Source: Flavobacterium aurantiibacter
Lineage (GTDB): Bacteria > Bacteroidota > Bacteroidia > Flavobacteriales > Flavobacteriaceae
DNA length: 42,222 nucleotides
Reading direction: 5' to 3'
Assembly: GCF_002251775.1 (NCBI RefSeq)
Contig: NZ_NOXX01000184.1
Location: forward strand, 416 to 42,637
Translations under genes and position numbers: made by a program
Part shown: positions 42,208 to 42,222 of the stretch, piece after piece
Position numbering within the stretch: position 1 is the first letter of the stretch
Layout: every line of letters starts with the position of its first letter
The notes under the pieces: model-generated
What the model was told of the DNA's origin: nothing
Databases searched by the model: none
What the model saw: only the letters and a program-made list of their open reading frames with translations

Positions 42208-42222
42208 ATTAATTTCCAGCTT

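Overview
The window looks like chromosomal DNA of a Bacteroidota member of the Flavobacteriia type. The evidence is a Bacteroidota-style division and cell wall (dcw) cluster without murF, the gliding genes gldB and gldC, a 2,454-residue surface protein with a Bacteroidota type IX secretion (T9SS) style C-terminus, start sites without clear Shine-Dalgarno sequences, and repeated TAnnTTTG promoter -7 elements. The species cannot be named from the sequence alone.

Layout: 34-107 holds tRNA-Arg(UCG), and 143-595 holds a YqeY-like gene, both on the minus strand. From 16305 down to 711 runs a 13-gene minus-strand dcw operon in the order mraZ-rsmH-ftsL-ftsI-murE-mraY-murD-ftsW-murG-murC-ftsQ-ftsA-ftsZ. 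Most junctions overlap or nearly touch. It starts at a TAnnTTTG promoter preceded by three TGGGA boxes exactly 10 bp apart (a MraZ operator) and ends at a strong hairpin terminator after ftsZ. Together these genes make lipid II precursors (murE, mraY, murD, murG, murC) and the septal machine (ftsZ, ftsA, ftsQ, ftsL, ftsI, ftsW).

Divergent from it, on the plus strand, are an alpha/beta hydrolase and the ribosome-assembly GTPase engB (16536-17920). Next comes gldB-gldC on the minus strand, but the 3' end of gldC is present twice. A diverged 124-bp copy lies at 17941-18064, and a 1.17-kb insert separates it from the intact gene. The insert carries a broken cysteine-rich gene and a membrane-anchored thioredoxin-like protein with a single cysteine. 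This is the most unusual locus in the window.

20632-28950 is mostly housekeeping: nadE, a LuxR-type response regulator, dnaG (minus strand, with all four zinc-finger ligands replaced), ribF, a small membrane protein, bioB and a JmjC/cupin-type oxygenase. 29071-36435 is the single giant secreted-protein gene. recX (plus) then converges on a minus-strand biotin operon, bioD-bioA-ketosynthase, with bioF just upstream on the same strand. The FabF-like ketosynthase sits where pimeloyl-supply genes (bioC, bioH, bioG) are often found, and none of those is present. The window closes with a cold-shock protein gene and a short unassigned reading frame.
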